A DNA stretch of 10,184 nucleotides from an uncultured bacterium (GTDB lineage: Bacteria > Bacteroidota > Bacteroidia > Chitinophagales > Chitinophagaceae). The DNA lies in NCBI GenBank assembly GCA_903957405.1, contig CAJBPC010000450.1:1-10184 (forward strand), in the 5' to 3' direction. Made by a program: the position numbers and the translations under genes. The notes under the pieces were generated by a model, which did not search any database, had not been told where the DNA came from, and was given only the letters and a program-made list of their open reading frames with translations. Positions 7,188-10,184 of the stretch are shown one piece after another (the first letter of the stretch is position 1; each line of letters opens with the position of its first letter).

Positions 7188-8237
7188 TTATTTTGACACG
7201 GGTCTGTAAAAGCGGATCATGGCGCTGGTTGATTCCGTACTTTCCAGCCTGGCTTCATATCTTATCCCGTTGACGTATGCGATGAGCAGGGATGTATTGG
7301 GTGGAATCCGTCCGAGATTCTCCGCGACCATGGTGAGTTCGTTCGTGTCTTCCAGGTCTTTTGTTGCGATTTTTAGCGTATGGGGACTTGCTTTGAGGAG
7401 GATATTCTTTTCTATGAGCCTGTTTCCGAGGAATATCGATATCGAGTCACCGTCTATTTCGGCATGGTCATAGAAATTCAGTTCGACAGTGTCACCGGCC
7501 AAGGGGATTTCTGTGACCAGAATTTTTTTTCGTGCTGTGAACAATTCCGTTATCGTCGGAGGGGGTGTTGACCTGGTTTCCACCGGTGGTTCGGCGGGTT
7601 TCTTTTGCGGTGCAAGTATGGGTGGATCTTTCCTTCCAGGTAAGCGCAACGCGACGGTTTCTCTTTTTTTCAATTCCGGGGCAGTAGGATTGGCGACTTT
7701 GACAGGGTCTGCGGCAGGCTGTGCATCTGGCGTCATTGCAAAATCTTCCTCCTTGTCGTTATATTCATCCGGAAACTCAGGATTTTCTGTTTTGGTGAGA
7801 TGTACAGGAATGGTTTTTGCCTTTCCAGAAACTGCTGTCACTTCTGCCTCTCCATCGAGTTTCATGATGCCTTCACCAGGACAATTGAAGTCCGTCGAAA
7901 ATCCTACGTTTTCAGGAATGGGCGTATCGGTTCTTCTGCCGGCCTCATCTTGCGCCATGCCCTCCACATGTTGCCAGTATACGCTGCCGTCATATGGATT
8001 GAAATATCCCTTCACGGGTATTCTGTAAAACCTGTTTCTCCCGGTGTAATAATAAGAAACTCCTGAGAGGCTATCACCGTTTCTGACCAGCTTGAGTTCC
8101 ATACGGTAGTTTCCGGCAAGACCGATCCCCGGGAAACTGATTCTTCCCTGGTAGCTGCCGGTCACCGGCTGTGCGACCGCCCCTATTAGGATGAGCATGT
8201 AAGATGAGAGCGCCAGAATAAAGTTTTTCAGTTGCAT
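7188..8237 (-). CDS. Secreted two-domain protein of unknown function
   Basis: The 349-residue product begins with a signal peptide (basic MQLKNF, hydrophobic core to about residue 19, likely cleavage after AVA at 22). The N-terminal domain (about 24-150) is beta-rich, beginning VTGSYQGRISFPGIGLAG and containing GDSLSGVSYYY, like a small lipid- or ligand-binding barrel or an outer-surface domain. A proline/acidic/lysine linker follows at about 150-235. The C-terminal domain (about 238-345) includes VELNFYDHAEIDGDSISIFL and ELTMVAENLGRIPPNTSLLI and ends in AMIRFYRP. I recall this C-terminal pattern in many secreted Bacteroidota proteins of unknown role, but I cannot name the family. There is no lipobox cysteine, so it is probably periplasmic or outer-surface. 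The ATG at 8237 is fixed by the signal peptide. A promoter can be drawn just upstream. Confidence 0.85.
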   Translation of the reverse strand: MQLKNFILALSSYMLILIGAVAQPVTGSYQGRISFPGIGLAGNYRMELKLVRNGDSLSGVSYYYTGRNRFYRIPVKGYFNPYDGSVYWQHVEGMAQDEAGRRTDTPIPENVGFSTDFNCPGEGIMKLDGEAEVTAVSGKAKTIPVHLTKTENPEFPDEYNDKEEDFAMTPDAQPAADPVKVANPTAPELKKRETVALRLPGRKDPPILAPQKKPAEPPVETRSTPPPTITELFTARKKILVTEIPLAGDTVELNFYDHAEIDGDSISIFLGNRLIEKNILLKASPHTLKIATKDLEDTNELTMVAENLGRIPPNTSLLIAYVNGIRYEARLESTESTSAMIRFYRPVSK

Positions 8238-8257
8238 CGATATGATATATGTAGGCT

Positions 8258-8288
8258 AAAAATAATGCAAACTGCATGGGCTAGCCAA
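8258..8288 (-). promoter_or_regulatory. Candidate promoter of the secreted protein gene
   Basis: On the minus strand, TTG (8288-8286) is followed after 20 bases by TATTTTTA (8265-8258). This agrees with the Bacteroidota -33/-7 layout except for the last base of the -7 box. It would begin transcription about 15 bases before the ATG at 8237. The upstream edge touches a two-copy repeat at 8288-8329. Confidence 0.4.
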
Positions 8289-8329
8289 CCCGTTTGTATT
8301 TTTTAACGACCCGTACGTGTTTTTTAACA
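8288..8329. repeat. Two-copy 21-base tandem repeat
   Basis: Bases 8288-8308 and 8309-8329 share 17 of 21 positions. Both start with ACCCG and both end in a TTTTTTAAC core. The repeat lies in the divergent intergenic region between the secreted protein gene and the M23 gene, directly upstream of the candidate promoter, where paired regulator sites would be expected. It could also be chance similarity in AT-rich DNA. Confidence 0.4.
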
Positions 8330-8458
8330 AACCGCTTCGGGTACATTTTCATGTCCGAATTTTCGTTTACAAGGATTTCAAGGCCTCATCATGTGCACAT
8401 TGTCGGGGTTTCCAGAAGCTTTGAATTGAGGCGTCTTTTAATGTATTAATTTCATGTG

Positions 8459-9160
8459 ATGTTACAATTTCATCCACTCGTTTCCGCATTGAAACGTCAT
8501 CGCGAGAGTTTCCATCCCGTCCTGATGCTCGATCCTGAAAAGGATAGGATTGCATCAGTGGATCTGTCTTCTAAAAACCGACATTTCACATCCGACATCT
8601 ACAGTGATATTGAAAAATTCAAATCGTTCATCGACATGAATCTTCAGGCGACCGGATCGAAATTTCTATACGGCGGATACTGCGAGCCTCGTGATATTTA
8701 TTCTGTCAGTAGTGTATTTGATGCCGATCATTCAGACGATGAACCCCGCAGAATCCACGTTGGTATTGACATTTGGGGCAAAGCGGGAACACCCGTGCAT
8801 GCTCCCATCGGGGGCGTATTGCATTCGATGGCAATGAATGATGCTATTGGCGACTATGGGTCAACGTTAGTATTGCAACATCAGTTGGACGGCATTGCAT
8901 TCCACACGCTGTACGGACACATGAGTGCTTCAGACTTGGTACTTCAAGAGGGATCTTACATCATGCAGGGGCAGGAATTCGCACATTTCGGAATGCCACA
9001 TGAGAACGGGAATTGGCCGCCTCACCTTCATTTTCAGATCATCATCGATATGGAATTGAATGAAGGGGATTATCCGGGTGTTTGTCGTGTTTCAGAGCTG
9101 CTGAAATATGCATTTAACTGCCCAGATCCCGAACCTTTTTTTCAGATTATCTCTAATTAA
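8459..9160 (+). CDS. M23-family peptidoglycan metallopeptidase (LytM-type), no signal peptide
   Basis: The 233-residue product has the zinc-site motifs of M23 (lysostaphin/LytM) endopeptidases: HVGIDIWGKAGTPVHAPIGG with His100 and Asp104, YGH with His154, and PHLHFQ with His189 and His191. All ligands and the catalytic histidine are present, so it is probably active on peptide cross-links of peptidoglycan. Residues 1-95 form an extension with FLYGGYCEPRDIYSVSSVF. Near-identical patterns occur, as far as I recall, in a Bacteroidota subfamily of M23 proteins. There is no hydrophobic signal segment, which is unusual for an enzyme acting outside the cytoplasm. ATG 8459 is preferred; a GTG at 8456 or ATG at 8454 in other contexts gives no better N terminus. 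The gene stands alone, divergent from the secreted protein gene. Confidence 0.92.
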   Translation: MLQFHPLVSALKRHRESFHPVLMLDPEKDRIASVDLSSKNRHFTSDIYSDIEKFKSFIDMNLQATGSKFLYGGYCEPRDIYSVSSVFDADHSDDEPRRIHVGIDIWGKAGTPVHAPIGGVLHSMAMNDAIGDYGSTLVLQHQLDGIAFHTLYGHMSASDLVLQEGSYIMQGQEFAHFGMPHENGNWPPHLHFQIIIDMELNEGDYPGVCRVSELLKYAFNCPDPEPFFQIISN

Positions 9161-9250
9161 CATGTGTAAAAGTTTTGTGCAACATGGAACTTGTGATTTG
9201 GGTAACACCTTACATTTGTCGTGACCGCTTTAAATATGACGTTATACCTC

Positions 9251-9271
9251 ATATTGAAACGATTTCAATAT
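9251..9271. other. Perfect AT-rich inverted repeat
   Basis: ATATTGAAA (9251-9259) and TTTCAATAT (9263-9271) pair perfectly around the loop CGA, 91 bases after the M23 stop and 76 bases before the DUF937 start. There is no long T-tract on either side (TCATATCTTTTTG follows), so it may be a weak terminator for the M23 gene or a regulator site for the downstream gene. Confidence 0.4.
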
Positions 9272-9346
9272 TCATATCTTTTTGAATGACCATCATCCGT
9301 TACTCAAATTTTTGTGATCATTTCACTTTAATAAAAATCAACATTT

Positions 9347-10184
9347 ATGTCAATGAATCTTCTTGAATCAGTCACTGGACTGTTGACGCCCGACCTCATC
9401 GGCAAAGCCGCCTCCATGCTTGGAGAAAGTGAATCGGGCATCACAAAAGCCGTTAGTGCCATCGGGCCGGCCGTATTGCAAAGTGTGCTGAGCAATGCTT
9501 CAAAGGATAACGGTGCAGGCATCCTTGACATGGCAAAGCAGGCAGCTGGTAGCGGTGTACTCGACAATCTCGGGGGACTATTCGGCAATGGTGGCAATAG
9601 TGCCATGATGAATCTGGGCACTTCGCTTCTTTCCGGATTGTTCGGTAATAAAACAAGTGGCATTGCCAACCTCGTTGCAAGTTTCGCAGGCATCAAATCT
9701 TCTTCGAGCAATTCTCTATTGAGTGCGGTTGCTCCCATGGCACTTGGCCTCATAGGAAAGCAAGTGATCGGCAACAATCTTTCAGCCGGGGGACTACTCA
9801 GCTGGCTCACTAGCCAGAAAGAAGGCATCAACAAGGCCATCCCTTCAGGTTTCAATCTTTCAAGTGTGCTTGGTGGCGATTTCGGAAAAGTGACGGAATC
9901 TGCCCGTGCAACTTTCCGTGAGCCGGTTGTTGTTCCTCCGACAGGCGGCCTGCCTAAGTGGTTGCTTCCTTTATTGTTACTCGCATTGGCCGCACTCGCC
10001 CTTTGGTATTTCCTGAAAGGATGCAATAACGGGGATGGTGTCGCTGCCAAGATTGACAGTGTGAAGACGGAAGTTTCATCTGCCATGGACACTGCGGTAT
10101 CAAAGACCATCGAAACGGTCAAAGATGCCTTTAAGGTCAGTCTGCCCGGCGGCGTGTCGATCGATGCACTGAAAGGTGGAGTGG
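9347..10184 (+). CDS. DUF937 membrane protein, N-terminal part, probably with OmpA-like C terminus
   Basis: The frame is open from ATG 9347 to the window edge (279 codons). Residues 1-175 form a Gly/Ser/Ala/Leu-rich, helical DUF937 region, with repeats such as SGVLDNLGGLFGNGGNS and LLSGLFGNKTSGI. A single transmembrane helix follows at about 203-222 (LPKWLLPLLLLALAALALWYFL spans it), preceded by a proline-containing linker (REPVVVPPTGG). The segment after it (230-263) is a charged helix (KIDSVKTEVSSAMDTAVSKT). The last visible residues, FKVSLPGGVSIDALKGGV, resemble the start of an OmpA-like peptidoglycan-binding domain, as in Bacteroidota proteins that fuse DUF937 to OmpA. This last point is inference, since the domain lies beyond the edge. 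The function of DUF937 is unknown. Two in-frame ATGs (9347, 9353) are possible; I chose the first. Confidence 0.88.
   Translation, partial: MSMNLLESVTGLLTPDLIGKAASMLGESESGITKAVSAIGPAVLQSVLSNASKDNGAGILDMAKQAAGSGVLDNLGGLFGNGGNSAMMNLGTSLLSGLFGNKTSGIANLVASFAGIKSSSSNSLLSAVAPMALGLIGKQVIGNNLSAGGLLSWLTSQKEGINKAIPSGFNLSSVLGGDFGKVTESARATFREPVVVPPTGGLPKWLLPLLLLALAALALWYFLKGCNNGDGVAAKIDSVKTEVSSAMDTAVSKTIETVKDAFKVSLPGGVSIDALKGGV

Noticed and set aside
9328..10122. 264-codon minus-strand open frame over the DUF937 gene
   Set aside because: The sense frame has DUF937-type composition and a transmembrane helix. The antisense reading is a low-complexity Pro/Ser/Leu/Met mirror of it.

Overview
The window looks like chromosomal DNA of a member of the Bacteroidota, probably of the Chitinophagaceae/Saprospiria type. 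Reasons: a DUF3098 small membrane protein sits between ftsX and uppP, an order typical of that phylum; the leucyl-tRNA synthetase is about 925 residues with the long inserts of the Bacteroidota form; leaders are AT-rich without clear Shine-Dalgarno sequences; and several promoters can be drawn with the Bacteroidota -7 consensus TAnnTTTG. This assignment is inference from the sequence and was not checked against any database.

Layout. Bases 1-1703, minus strand: an envelope cluster of ftsX, a DUF3098 gene and uppP (undecaprenyl-diphosphate phosphatase, running off the left edge), with a terminator-like hairpin between the last two. Bases 1704-1874: a divergent intergenic region with back-to-back candidate promoters and a hairpin plus T-tract in front of leuS. 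Bases 1875-4652, plus: leuS. Bases 4736-5242, plus: an unrecognised 168-residue protein with a Cys-Asn-Cys motif. Bases 5251-5940, minus: a four-helix membrane protein that converges on it. Bases 5941-6394 hold no intact gene, but a frame-disrupted coding remnant ends 11 bases before the membrane protein gene. Bases 6395-6733, minus: a YegP-like DUF1508 protein with a strong hairpin terminator. Bases 6734-7187: AT-rich, no gene supported. Bases 7188-8237, minus: a secreted two-domain protein. Bases 8459-9160, plus: an M23-family metallopeptidase without a signal peptide. From 9347 to the right edge, plus: a DUF937 protein with one transmembrane helix, probably continuing into an OmpA-like domain; it has no stop inside the window.

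Functional picture. Much of the window concerns the cell envelope: FtsX (control of peptidoglycan hydrolysis at division), UppP (lipid carrier recycling), an M23 endopeptidase, a secreted protein and a DUF937 membrane protein. LeuS and YegP are housekeeping or accessory cytoplasmic genes. I see no mobile element, CRISPR array, tRNA, rRNA or defence system. The most interesting points are the decayed gene at 5952-6211, the two uncharacterised conserved-looking proteins (4736 and 7188), the leuS leader, and the M23 enzyme without an export signal. I do not see convincing evidence of a new multi-gene system.
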